Positions 10,642 to 20,883 of a DNA stretch of 64,000 nt are shown here, one piece after another. Source of the stretch: Acestrorhynchus altus. Lineage: Eukaryota > Chordata > Actinopteri > Characiformes > Acestrorhynchidae. The notes under the pieces were generated by a model. It saw only the letters and a program-made list of their open reading frames with translations, searched no databases and was not told the DNA's origin. The stretch is from the NCBI GenBank assembly GCA_034509495.1, contig CM067523.1:19701977-19765976 (forward strand), in the 5' to 3' direction. Every line of letters starts with the position of its first letter. The stretch's first letter is position 1. The position numbers and the translations under genes were made by a program.

Positions 10642-11563
10642 TCTTAAGGCAGTGCATTTTTGCATCACAGTTAATGGTTTGTTTGATGAGAGCTATGATA
10701 TACTGAGAACCATATAAACCGTATTTAGAGCATGTAAGATATTGATCAATGTGAGCTCACTCTCATTATAATGAAGCTATTAAGCTGAGAAACTTCTTAA
10801 CTGTAACTGAAATGTCTTTCCTTTTTGCTCCGGCACCATCTGTTTGCATATAGGGCTGCACCGGTCCAATATTAAGATCAGATATCAGTCCCAATATTTA
10901 CAAAATTAGCTGGATCGGGTACTGGACAATTAGGCCAATCCATTCAATTTATCTCTAAGAACCTGCAGCCTGCATTTTGCTACATGCTGGTCTTCTAAAC
11001 TTCACAACTCAGGATCTTCAGATCTTGACAACCTTGACAACCTTCAGACGTGACATGCACATGTTACACACAGCAAGACCTACCTCATGAATATTCTCCA
11101 CATGGTACAGGCTGTGGTTTATTAATGACACAATGGTATCAGATTGGTATCAGTCATCCTTGTATCAGTATCGGAACTGGTAAAGTCGGAGCAGTGCAAC
11201 CCTATTTGCACACTGGACTCTAATTAGCATAATCTGTTGTTCTATTTCAGATATGACGAGTGCATGGAACAGAGAGCCCCTCCAATGTATGACCCTACAG
11301 AGCCCCCACCACCTTACTCCCTCACCGACCCATGCCGCTGGGAACAACTGCCCTCCCCAGGCTTCAACACACTGTATGACCTGCAGATGGAGCTCCTTCC
11401 AGACTCTTCACTGTATCCATTCAGAGAGCAGGATTTCAGAGCCTGGTCGGTTGCATCCATCTCTCCTCCTCCACTGCCCCTGGAGGAGGCGCCACCGTAC
11501 GAGGCTGTGGTGGGGGGTGCAGGGTCAGATCGCCCCATTCCCTTGACGCCACAGACCTGCTGA
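6194..11563 (+). CDS. bean1: BEAN1-like NEDD4-binding membrane protein (5' end uncertain)
   Basis: Three exons join in frame: 6194-6332, 6769-6907 and 11251-11563 (stop TGA 11561-11563), giving 196 residues from the Met at 6194. Residues about 7-28 form one hydrophobic segment, [14 protein letters not shown], followed by a basic stretch; it closely matches the human BEAN1 membrane helix. The cytoplasmic tail carries PPQY (91-94, codon 93 split by the last intron), PPMY (103-106), PPPPY (111-115, followed by SLTD as in human BEAN1) and APPY (173-176). PPxY motifs bind WW domains of NEDD4-family E3 ligases, which is how BEAN was named. The start is doubtful: human BEAN1 has an extracellular N-terminus before the helix, and here an in-frame TGA (6167-6169) follows the best-looking acceptor (CATACAG, ending 6166). 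Either the exon begins further in (AG at 6183-6184) with coding exons upstream, or translation starts at 6194. Downstream order tk2-cklf-cmtm3 supports orthology. Confidence 0.92.
7052..7430. repeat. Three (GGAT)n arrays in bean1 intron
   Basis: Near-perfect GGAT runs at about 7052-7118, 7146-7199 and 7363-7421, joined by degenerate TGAATGAATGGA sequence. Confidence 0.95.
7896..7951. repeat. (GA)n microsatellite
   Basis: GA-rich tract within a wider purine-rich stretch from 7780 to 8030. Confidence 0.9.
9160..9620. promoter_or_regulatory. Candidate conserved non-coding block in bean1 intron
   Basis: About 460 bp in the large bean1 intron that is free of simple repeats and of the dispersed families seen elsewhere. 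It has balanced composition, homeodomain-type cores (TTAATTGGC and CAATAATTTAT near 9290-9315) and paired-type AATTACAGCG near 9382. Its ORF (9278-9502) has no recognisable homology. Enhancer function is inference from texture only. Confidence 0.3.
9590..9775 (+). repeat. 29-bp minisatellite, about 6 units, in bean1 intron
   Basis: GAATGGGTGGGGCTAAAC and GCTGTAGGCTGAATGG alternate at about 29-bp spacing. Same monomer as the longer array at 17605-18186, more degenerate. Confidence 0.85.
9932..9970. repeat. (GA)n microsatellite
   Basis: About 19 GA units in the bean1 intron. Confidence 0.9.
10020..10400. repeat. Dispersed repeat family B copy in bean1 intron
   Basis: Includes GTCCCTGTAGAAAAGTTCTC, CACCATGCCTATTGCC, GCTAGAGGGGTTTGAAGCCC and TTCCATCCAATGCTTTTG, all recognisable in the 61040-61460 copy. 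Non-coding; the ORFs across it are fortuitous. Confidence 0.5.
10577..10641. repeat. (CA)n microsatellite
   Basis: About 32 CA units in the bean1 intron. Confidence 0.95.
10851..11204. mobile_element. hAT-type MITE in the last bean1 intron
   Basis: Left end TAGGGCTGCAC and inverted right end TAGGGTTGCAC flank 354 bp with no coding capacity. Adjacent 8-mers TTTGCATA (10843-10850) and TTTGCACA (11205-11212) match at 7 of 8 positions, fitting a hAT duplication. The right end lies 46 bp before the last bean1 exon, so the insertion is very close to the branch-point region. Confidence 0.75.
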
Positions 11564-12434
11564 ACACACAGTTCCACTGAGTTGTGAGTGTGAAATGTGC
11601 TCTCAGATAGCTTTTCCAGAGCCTTTGTGTTTGTTTTGGGTTCTTGCACCGAATCAGACACAGCTCCACGTCAGAAAGCTGCAGCTTGAGTCATTCCAAG
11701 TGGGAATTATGAATCTGTGCTTCAAAGTTTTGCTATGACTAATACCATCAGTCCATTTCCCACATACTGATGACCACTCAAGCACAAATAGTCAGTAGCT
11801 ACACTTACGTGAAGCAAATTTATGAGCCAACCACAACATCCAAAAACACTCTTACTGGTTGGTGAGGGCCAATCTGGTCACTGGAGCTTAACTACAGAAA
11901 ATACAAGCACTCAATCCAGGAGACATGTTTCCACAGACTCACAGACTTTGTGAAGGAACAGAGAAATTGACCTCCCTGAGGAACATCTCCAGGAACCCAC
12001 ACAGTCCACCCAATGGTGGATGATTTTATGTGTGATCACAATGAATCTTGGCTTGTGTTGATCCTGTAGCTTCTTTTTTAATCAACAGTAGGGCTGATCA
12101 ATTCCAGATGATGGGAAAGGATGGAGCAGATTCCACAATTTTCTCAGTTCTAAAATGTAGGTTGTAGAAAAGATCTGGCAGAGTAAATATGAATAGTAAT
12201 CAAATACACTGATGATATGCTTGATTAAAGATCCTAACTTATTCGATTAAAGGAACAACCAAGACATGTTCGGTATCTGGCTTGTGCTTCTTTATTTTAC
12301 AAAAGGACATCCTAAGCTATTGTTGCAAACAAACACTGGACTTATGGTGCTTCTCCACTGCATGGTGTCTACACACTCTAGTTGACTCTACTTGGCTTTT
12401 TTATGTTTCCATTAGGCAAATTTGGTAGCTGTTA

Positions 12435-12560
12435 CCTGGATCCTCTATGGTGGTTGGTGTGGCGCAACAGATAGCACCACCAGCAAGCCACCACACCATG
12501 TGGGAGACTGGGGTTTGATTGCCAGTCTGGACTTCTATGCTGTGCTACACCAGAATTTGC
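12435..12560 (+). mobile_element. tRNA-derived SINE head
   Basis: A-box TGGCGCAACAGATAGC (12459) and B-box GGGTTTGATTGCC (12511-12523) at tRNA-like spacing, followed by a CTGTGCTACACCAG segment typical of fish SINEs. It runs directly into LINE-derived sequence. Confidence 0.65.
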
Positions 12561-12589
12561 AACTTTACTAAATATCAGATATCGTTTTT

Positions 12590-12850
12590 TCTAGTGAATC
12601 ATTTTATTACAGCCCATGGACTTGATTTCCTAACAGAAACATGGTTAAACGAATGCAGTGCTGAAAGCGTATTAATGGAGTCGGCTCCACCAAATTTTAA
12701 CTTTACGCGTCTCACGAGGAAAAGGTGGAAGTGTAGCTGCAATATTTGCTGATTCTTTTAAATGCAAGCCATTATCACTTGGTGACCAGTTCAGTGTTTG
12801 TAAGCAACATTGCTATATTCCGTTGTGAACAGAAGCGTGAACCAAGCATG
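12590..12850 (+). mobile_element. LINE endonuclease-domain fragment
   Basis: The plus strand encodes LDFLTETWLN (12619-12648), then ESAPPNFNFTRLTRK (12680-12724) and, after a one-base shift, GGSVAAIFADSFKC (12726-12765). LTETWL and the GG-VA-I motif are the hallmark of apurinic-type endonucleases of L2/CR1-type LINEs. Frameshifted and truncated. Confidence 0.7.
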
Positions 12851-14047
12851 TCTTGGTTGTTCAACTGAATCTGGGCTCAGAGATCAAATATGATACCTTA
12901 ATTTTTTTTCGCAGTGCTTCTCCTTTAATGTGGCTCTGCTTCCTCGGTTCACTTTATTACTGTGACCTGCGTCACTCGAAAGGTTACGTTTATGGCTCTC
13001 GAGCGCCTGAAATCAGAGAAGCACTAAGCAGGACATATGTGATGTCTGAAGTTTGCTTCTTTGAAACTAATGTAGCTAAGAAGTAAGCTTATGTTCACCA
13101 ATTAGCATGGTGCTAACTGCATGTTGACAGCGTGAAGGCGTTGAGTAATTTCTAATAGACCTGCAGATGCGGTTTCCGACACTGTATGATGCATAAAATG
13201 GGTTAATGTTTGAGTTTAGTGTGTGATGTAATTCAGGCGGAGGTTAAGCTACAGTAACAACATTAGCATTTAAAATGTAGCATAACGTCACACACTAGTT
13301 ATCTGATCTTACAAACTAATGTCGGACATCCCGTTTTGGATCAGCCTTGCCTGAATTAGCATTTTCTATGAGTGACTTAATATTTCTGACCAAAATATGA
13401 ATGCTTGTTAGTCAGGCGACTATCAACCCATCTTTTTTACTAACTTAACTTCAAATTTCAGGCTTTTTCTTGTCCAATATAGATGTCCACCAAAATCGTC
13501 TTTTCAGTGTCCTCAAAAGACTTAATGTCCATTCTGGCCTGACTGTAGATATCCCATTGATGTTGTCTTTGTTGTCTTTTACACTCACCTGCGTTTAATG
13601 ACTATTTTGCGATAATTTGTATTTTCTCCCCTGCGTTTGGGGAGTGTAATTGATTTGTTGACACGCTGAAAGATACAGACGTGGCATCTGAAGTGAAAGA
13701 AGCCATGAACTTTATTCTGATGAAAGAAGAGTTTGATTATGGAGCTGTATTTATTAGCTGTTGAAACAGTGATATGGTTGATTTCAGAAATATCTCCTGA
13801 TGGATCATGTAGCTGACAGAGCTTTATTAAGCCCTTCTTTATTTGAAACAGAGCCTGATTTTTAAAAACCAACACATGCATATTAACAGTGCATTCCATA
13901 CCAGTCCAAAGCTGATAGACTAAGATACCATGTCATTTTTGATGGTCCAGCAGAAAAGCTCTTCTTTTTCCTAGCAGAACACAAGAGCTTCCGTGACCAG
14001 CAAAACAGAGTATAAAAATGCAGAGGTTATAGGAGACATATCATCAT

Positions 14048-14254
14048 CCCCTTGGAGCTGTAAGGTTCTATCTGACATTTTTATCAAAAGAGTTATTTAC
14101 ATATTATTCTTATTCTGTGACTTCTTAACATTTTGTGAGATTTTTATGTAGGAAATGATGTACCTTCATATATGTCAATGTTACTATAAAGACTTTAAGG
14201 CTCCATGTCTCAAACCTGCTCAAAATGCAGATAGAACCGAAAAGCTCCAAGGGG
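14048..14254. mobile_element. TIR-bounded MITE, family with a relative at 50990-51215
   Basis: Left end CCCCTTGGAGCTGTAAGG and the inverted right end CCCCTTGGAGCTTTTCGG continue as GTTCTATCTG in both arms, so inverted termini exceed 25 bp. Interior is AT-rich and non-coding. No clear target duplication was found. Confidence 0.65.
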
Positions 14255-14699
14255 ACAGTTTGATGGAGTACAGCTGGGATGGGGAATCACAGTGAAAACC
14301 TTACAGGCAGTTTTTGTAGCTGCTTTTTAAGTTGGTTGAAGTTCATCCTAGTCAATGCACAGCCAAAAAGAGCTGTGAACTACAGCTCTTCACTGATGAA
14401 CACTCGTGTGGAAGAGGGAGATTAAAGAGAGCAGTAGAGACAGGGCGCATAGAAAAAAAGAGAGTGAAAATTACATTTGTCGAGCACAGAAGCTTAAAAA
14501 ACCCATCAGACTTGGTGTGAAGGTTCCACTACATTAAAATTGCATCAATGCTTTGGCCCAAAAAATGCTTATAATGCTTAAAATCCGCCTTTGTGACACA
14601 TAATACATAATACTACCACTACTAGTAATAATAATAATCATAATTATAGTAGTTTTTAAAAAAAAATAATAAAATAAATCACTGTTTTTAGTTATTATT

Positions 14700-14730
14700 T
14701 ATTTATTTACTTTCTTACTTACTTACTTAC

Positions 14731-14762
<32 letters not shown>
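14700..14762. repeat. (TTAC)n microsatellite
   Basis: About 13 TTAC/CTTA units with one interruption. Confidence 0.85.
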
Positions 14763-14871
14763 TTTTCTACAGAAGGCCCTTTAACCCTCTCCCCGTTCAG
14801 CCAGTCTCCAGCAAAATATGGTAGTTGCCCAAATCAGACATACTTCATTCAACTCATCAGTTAATTACTAG

Positions 14872-14878
<7 letters not shown>

Positions 14879-14950
<72 letters not shown>
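14879..14950. repeat. (TG)n microsatellite
   Basis: About 35 TG units. Confidence 0.95.
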
Positions 14951-14952
<2 letters not shown>

Positions 14953-16744
14953 AGTAGGGCAACTACCAAATTCTTTTGGAGACTGGCCATTCAGGACTGG
15001 AGTTGTGCACCCCTGGATTAAGGTGACACAAAACAAAAGCATTTATTCTTATTCACAGACCCCAATAAGATTTGGGTGTTTGAACAATTAAACAGATTTT
15101 TTTATAACTGATAAACAAATAAACTTTTGTGATATTTTGTAAATAAAGTAATTAATTTGAATTAAAAGCAATTAGAACACGTTTATGCAGTATACACACA
15201 CACACACACATATATATACAGTATGTAACAAATATACAAATGTATGTCTAACAAGTGTGCAAATATGTATGCGCTCTGATCAAACTCCATGTACAGTATA
15301 GCTGATGTTGTGAGTGTAAATAAGTCACCTCCTCTACAGAGTCACACTTTTGCACATTTTAATACACATTTACTGATTATTTACTGAATTTAACTGATTG
15401 GAGAGAAATAAAGCAAAATGTTATTGCAGTCTGTTAAATTCAATAAATCAATAAAGTTGTGTAAAATTGAGTTTTATTTAAAGTGTTTTACTGTAGAGGG
15501 TTTATTCACTTATTTAAATGTAGAAACTTAATAACACATTTACCTGAAAATGAGGATGCACACATTTTTGAATATAACTGTAAATCTATCAGAACCAAAA
15601 CCAGGTGTCTCTAAAACGTCTTAACTTTCCATGGAAGTCAATAGAAAACAATTTAATTCCAAGTCATTTTGAAGCATTCTATTGGTCCATTTCCCGTTAA
15701 CTTTATTGTGAAGGACAGCTGCCAGTTTCACATTATGTCACAAAGTGGAGATACATGGTTTGTCCTGACAGTAAATATATACTATAGTAATATATATTTA
15801 ATTAAAAATGATTTTAGTTTGAATTGTCTGATATTGATTCATATAAAATAGAGACTGAACTTTATCCCTCTGGAGTCTGCGCTCCAGTCAGAAACAACTC
15901 TGGGTTTTTGGTCCTAAACCATAATTAACACACCCTCAGAAACATTAAACAGTCTACTTTTCAAATATATACTGTACATAGTAACAATGCTCAGCTGCAG
16001 CTAATAAAGCTACATCTCACAACACACCTGCCGCCTCACAACACACTCCTTCTGTAGTAAACCAGTGAAGCAGGACAGCTTCATTTCCAGTTGATTCGAT
16101 CCCATGAAATCGGGTCGATTCGTTTTGTAATGAACAGCGTGAATGGTGCTGATGAGCTCATACGCCAGCTAGTTCAGTGGCATATTTCAGTGCTGCAGTT
16201 CATGGAGCTGATGTTAAAAACCTGTTATTGGAAATTAGTGTTGATACCCAGTCCTAGTTTATACACCTAATATTTGTTTATTATGTTCATTGTTCACTAT
16301 AGTTAAACTCACTGTGATGAGTTTTGGTGTTTGATAAAACTCTCAGTGACTGGAGGTATTTCTTTTTGAGGTGTGACTGGACACGGTCGAACACAAAACG
16401 TCTGTGTGCAAATGGCAACAGCTTCCATTAACAAGAGCAATTCATCTTAAAGGGCTTCAACAGACATGTTCAAACCACTTTTCCAAAGGATGTAAATATC
16501 AATATTTATGATTAATGCATTTATTGTGTTTCCTAATATTCATTCCCAATATACTGCAATGTAAAAGCTGATATCACTGATGGATTTGCTCATATACACA
16601 TTAATATTTAATTTACTAGACAGCTTTATAGTGTGGACCATTGTGAGACATCCGAAATGCTTCCAAACTGCCTTTTCCTCCCTCTGTCATTCCCTTAGTC
16701 AGTTTATTGCCCCCCCTCTACCCCGGTAAGTACTAAAAACTGAC

Positions 16745-17195
16745 CACTACTAACCAGATATTATTGGGGTGGTGGTCCATTTTCAGTACAGTGGTACTGA
16801 CATGCATAATGCTAGTGTAGTGTGGTGCAAGGTTGAGTGTATCAGGTACAGATGTGCCGCTGTGGTTTTAATACAATGTCCACTTTATCAGAAGACCCTC
16901 CCATGTAGCTCCACCATGCTGGTGTACACTCTCTAGTCCACATCAACGTTCCTATCAGAGTGGTCCTATTGTGGCCTCTTTCCAATGAGGAACACTGGAG
17001 AAGGGGGATAAAGGAGAACAGATTGAGCTTGGATACACTGCATGGATGACCTGTAAGGTGACCTTTAGTAGATGTAGTCAAGTGTAATAAAGAGTGGAAC
17101 CACAAGGTAAGGGTTTCTAATAAAGTGGCCAGTGCATGGAAGCACGATGTCGGAGTTTCTAATAAAGTGGCCAGTGAGTGTACATACAAGGTAGG
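16745..17195. repeat. Family A relative with repeated end motif
   Basis: The core resembles a decayed family A copy, and its right end carries TTTCTAATAAAGTGGCCAGT twice (about 17107 and 17156), a motif widespread at ends of fish non-autonomous DNA elements. No coding capacity. Confidence 0.4.
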
Positions 17196-17604
17196 ACAGT
17201 TAATGTAAGTCTGCATTATTTACCTTATATTACTTGGGGATCATCAGTAAGTTTATCAAAATAAAAAGTATGTGTTTGTTTCACAAGTATAATCACTAAT
17301 CGATTTCCTCTTCACTGAAGGTGATGTAGCTTTCTTACTTGAAGATATTCCAGAGAATCTGGACCTGTGTTACTTACCTGTGTGTGGTTAAAGGGCCCAT
17401 GTCCCACATTTTATTGTGTTTGTGTTTTAGTTCCCCCTCAGCTGTAATTATGATGTACCACACCTTCATTTACATCTTACAACCTGTCTGTATTACTAAC
17501 TACTGGAGATTACTGTGCCTTTAAAACTATATATATAGAAACTGTCCTGATTGGCTGCATTTTATTGCTTCTACTTTAAAAAGTCTGGGCTAAAACACTC
17601 CCTA

Positions 17605-18186
17605 GAACTTATGAATGGGTGGGGCTAAACGGTTCTACGTTGAATGGGTGGGGCTAAATGCTGCAACATGAAAGGGTGAGAATAAAATGATATAGGCTGA
17701 ATATGGGGAAAAACTGCTGTAGGCTGAATGGGAGGAGCGAAAGTGCTGTAGGCTGAATGGGAGGGGCTAAAGACCTATAGGCTGAATGGGAGGGGCTAAA
17801 GAGCTGTGGGCTGAATGGGAGGGGCTAAAGAGCTATAGGCTGAATGGGGTTGTTAAAGTGCTGTAGGCTGAATGGGAGGTGCTAAAGTGCTGTAGGCTGA
17901 ATGGGAGGGGCTAAAGAGCTGTGGGCTGAATGGGGGGAGCTAAAGTGCTGTAGGATGAATGGGAGGGGCTAAAGTGCTGTAGGCTGAATGGGAGGAGCTA
18001 AAGAGCTACAGGCTGAATGGGGTGTAAAAGTGCTATAGGCTGAATGGGAGGGGCTAAAGAGCTATAGGCTGAATGGTTGTGTAAAAGTGCTGTAGACTGA
18101 ATCGGAGGGTCTAAAGTGCTGTAGGCTGAATGGGAGGAGCTAAAGTGCTGTAGGATGAATGGGAGGGGCTAAAGTGCTGTAGGCTT
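17605..18186 (+). repeat. 29-bp minisatellite, about 20 units
   Basis: Units of about 29 bp built from GCTGTAGGCTGAATGGGAGG followed by GGCTAAAGT, with some 26-bp variants (for example near 17850 and 18020). The same monomer occurs at 9590-9775 and, inverted, at 41515-41945. Intergenic between bean1 and spata2l. Confidence 0.9.
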
Positions 18187-18689
18187 TTAATTTTGAAACT
18201 AATGTTTATATTCTAAATCTAAACCAGTGATGTAATGCGACTCTTGATCATTGATATGGGCCCTTTAAACAGATGTTACTCACTGTTGGTCACCCTACAT
18301 GTACGAGTTCTGTTCTAATGTTTGCTGTCTTGACACAACTGTAGCACGCTGAATCTAATCAGGAGAGTTAACAGATCACTCTCCTCACAGCTCAGTTCAG
18401 TATGTCTCTGTCCTGAGCAGAGTGTGAGGCGTGTGTATGTGTGTGTAGTCGTGATGTTTCTGCCTCTGCTGTGCTGCAATCTAAACCACTGCACAGCTGT
18501 GTGTGTTTCTACTAGAGCTTCTGTTCCTTACTGAATAAACAGCTGAGACTTCTCTGAGCGTTTGAAGAGCTTTCTTTCACTGTACAGACAATGATATATA
18601 AGGTAGAGCCAGATGCTGTAGATAGACAGACCTACAGACAGACTGATGGACAGATATTGGGGCATTTCTAGATTATGTGTTGAGGTGCA

Positions 18690-19500
18690 CAGAATTTACA
18701 GGGGCACGGCTGTACCCATCTTCTCTCCAAACTGTATCTAGTAAAAGCCTGTAAGATACTAAGCCTGTAAGATACACCATTTTTGTATTAATTGCATTAA
18801 TGTTTTGTGCACTTGGTTGGACATTAAAAACACAATCAGTATAAATCTCAGTTTTTGCACCACAAAACTTCATCCACACTTCTATATATATCTCATCAGA
18901 CCAGAGAACTTTGAAGCAGGCAGCCTCAGAGTCCTCCAAGTGATCATGAGCAAATTTTAGATGGACTTTAACATGAAAGCTTTGAAAGTAAAGGTACCTT
19001 ATGGGATCACCTGGAACCACGGCGGTTGTGTTTGTCCCCACCGCCATTAGATCTTGTTGACCTTTCAGAAAGTCACGCCTTGGCACAGGAGGAAACTTTG
19101 AAAGGGTGTCCAGGCCGTGAAAGGTTAACAGTAGTTCCATAAGCGCCATTCAAATGACGCTCCCTACGGTGGAGACAGGTAGGGGTTTTGCATCCCTCAC
19201 CAGCCTTATGACTTCCACGATTTTGTTTCTGATGGCCTTGGAATGCTCCTTAGTCTTGAGTGCTGTTCACTTGTTTGGGGAGAGGATTTTATAGTCAACA
19301 GGTGGGAAAAAACAGATAATTAATCCAAGCAAGTGAAGCTGATTTTTCTTAATACATCAATCACTTGTTAATACTTGAGGGAACCAATCAGAATGGTGGT
19401 GGGTTGAATTGTAATTGACCCTTTGGTAAACTTTGGAAATTAATATACAGAGAAATAAATGGTCAGTGGTCAAATAAGTGATTACTTTTCAATGACTTGT
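18690..19500 (-). mobile_element. Tc1/mariner transposase relic
   Basis: A minus-strand frame open for 158 codons (18673-19149) contains KFAHDHLEDSEA and KVLWSDEIYIEVW, matching the Tc1 catalytic-core region around the second acidic residue. Key surroundings are altered and later frames are broken, so it is inactive. The upstream flank to about 19500 looks like the rest of the element. Confidence 0.6.
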
Positions 19501-19616
19501 ATGTATTATAATGATATATTATTAATATAAATAATATTACATTATTATATATTTATAATGATAAATAATTTTATGTAACAATTATGTAACATAATATTAA
19601 TGTTTTGTAACAACAA

Positions 19617-19617
19617 T

Positions 19618-19675
<58 letters not shown>

Positions 19676-19676
19676 G
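19617..19676. repeat. (GATA)n microsatellite
   Basis: About 14 perfect GATA units upstream of spata2l. Confidence 0.95.
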
Positions 19677-20059
19677 CACTGTTTGGTCATTACACTAAAA
19701 CCTCTCCTGAGACGTTCTGAATGTGACCAGCAGATGGAGCCCTCCTTTACGTCTCCATTATCGCTCGTGCTTGGTGCGCCATCTGGTGTGGGCGGCGCGT
19801 CAGCACGAGTGCAGTACCAATCCTCCCCGCTAGATGTCAGTGTTTTATCTGAACGCTGTTTAAAGGACCCAGGAAACAGCAACGCTGCTCCATCAGCCCG
19901 CCGAGAACTTCAGCTCTGCTGCCTTTAAGAGGCACCTCCACCTGCCCCAACTGCCCCAGCCGGTGTGTGATGAGTGTGTAATGAGTGTGTGCGCGCTCTC
20001 TCTTCCGCATGGGTGGCCGAACCCCACCTGTACGCACACATTTGCCTGCTTTCGGTTCC

Positions 20060-20219
20060 TGTCCTGAAGAACCTGACCTTCTCCTCCACCTCCAGCTTCA
20101 CCTCCACTTTGTGCTCCACCTCCAGCTTCTTCACGTCCACCTTCTCCTCTAGCTTCTCCACCTTCTCCTCCTTCACCTCCAGCTTCTCCTCCTTCACCTT
20201 CTCCTCCAGCTCCACCTCC
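20060..20219 (+). repeat. Polypyrimidine CTCCACCTCCAGCTTC-type tract before the spata2l ATG
   Basis: The plus strand is almost purely C/T with sparse A/G in short imperfect repeats of CTCCACCTCC and AGCTTCTCC. It lies directly upstream of the chosen spata2l start and stays open in that frame, giving a Ser/Thr/Phe-rich extension back to a Met at 19974. Polypurine/polypyrimidine tracts can form triplex (H-DNA); whether this one is 5'UTR or promoter is unknown. Confidence 0.6.
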
Positions 20220-20836
20220 ATGGCCAGCAGCGCTGGAGAAGAGCAGAGCCCAGCCTCTCGCCAGGAGCTCCTGGACACGTATGTGAGGTCGTGCAGGTCA
20301 GAGTGGGCAGAGGGCAGGTGTGGGGTGTGTGTGGACAGGCAGGTGAGGGCAGGAGCTCAGGAGGTTCTGCTGAGAGAAGGAGCTGAAAGCAGGTTCTCCC
20401 TGCTGCCATTCTACACCGCTGTGACGCACTGCCTCCAGAGAGGAGCTCCAAACATCTGCAGCAGCATCTCCCTCTTCATGAAGGCCACAGAGCTGCTGGA
20501 GATGATGTGTGTCCACCTCTTCCTGTTCCCCTGGAAGAAGGAGCTCAAGACATTGAAGGTAAGCTGAGTTCAGGAAGATGTTTTCTACACCCACCCCCAC
20601 CTTATACACCCACCCTCTGATGTCTTGAGTGTTCGAGAACCTGCGGAGAACCTCCTCTGATCTTCAACCAGCCTTCATGGGTGGGGTGACGTGGGACTCA
20701 AAGGGGATCTCCACTCATTTTAGAAACTTCCTTAGAAGGTTGATGTGAAGAGCTTGTTACAGAGCTGCTTTTCTGCACCCTGGTCCCAGGGACACCCCTG
20801 CCCTTCACATTTCCATTGTTTTTGAATTCCATGGGT

Positions 20837-20883
<47 letters not shown>

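Larger units (their letters stand above)
11564..16744. other. bean1 3' flank and intergenic region
   Basis: The first several hundred bases are probably the bean1 3'UTR (ATTAAA near 12225 is a possible poly(A) signal). The rest holds SINE/LINE pieces at 12435-12850, a MITE at 14048-14254 and microsatellites. 12850-14047 and 15000-16744 show nothing recognisable. Confidence 0.5.

Noticed and set aside
19974..20219. N-terminal extension of spata2l from the Met at 19974
   Set aside because: The added segment is low-complexity Ser/Thr/Phe from a CT-rich tract and has no counterpart in SPATA2-family proteins; kept only as an unlikely alternative.
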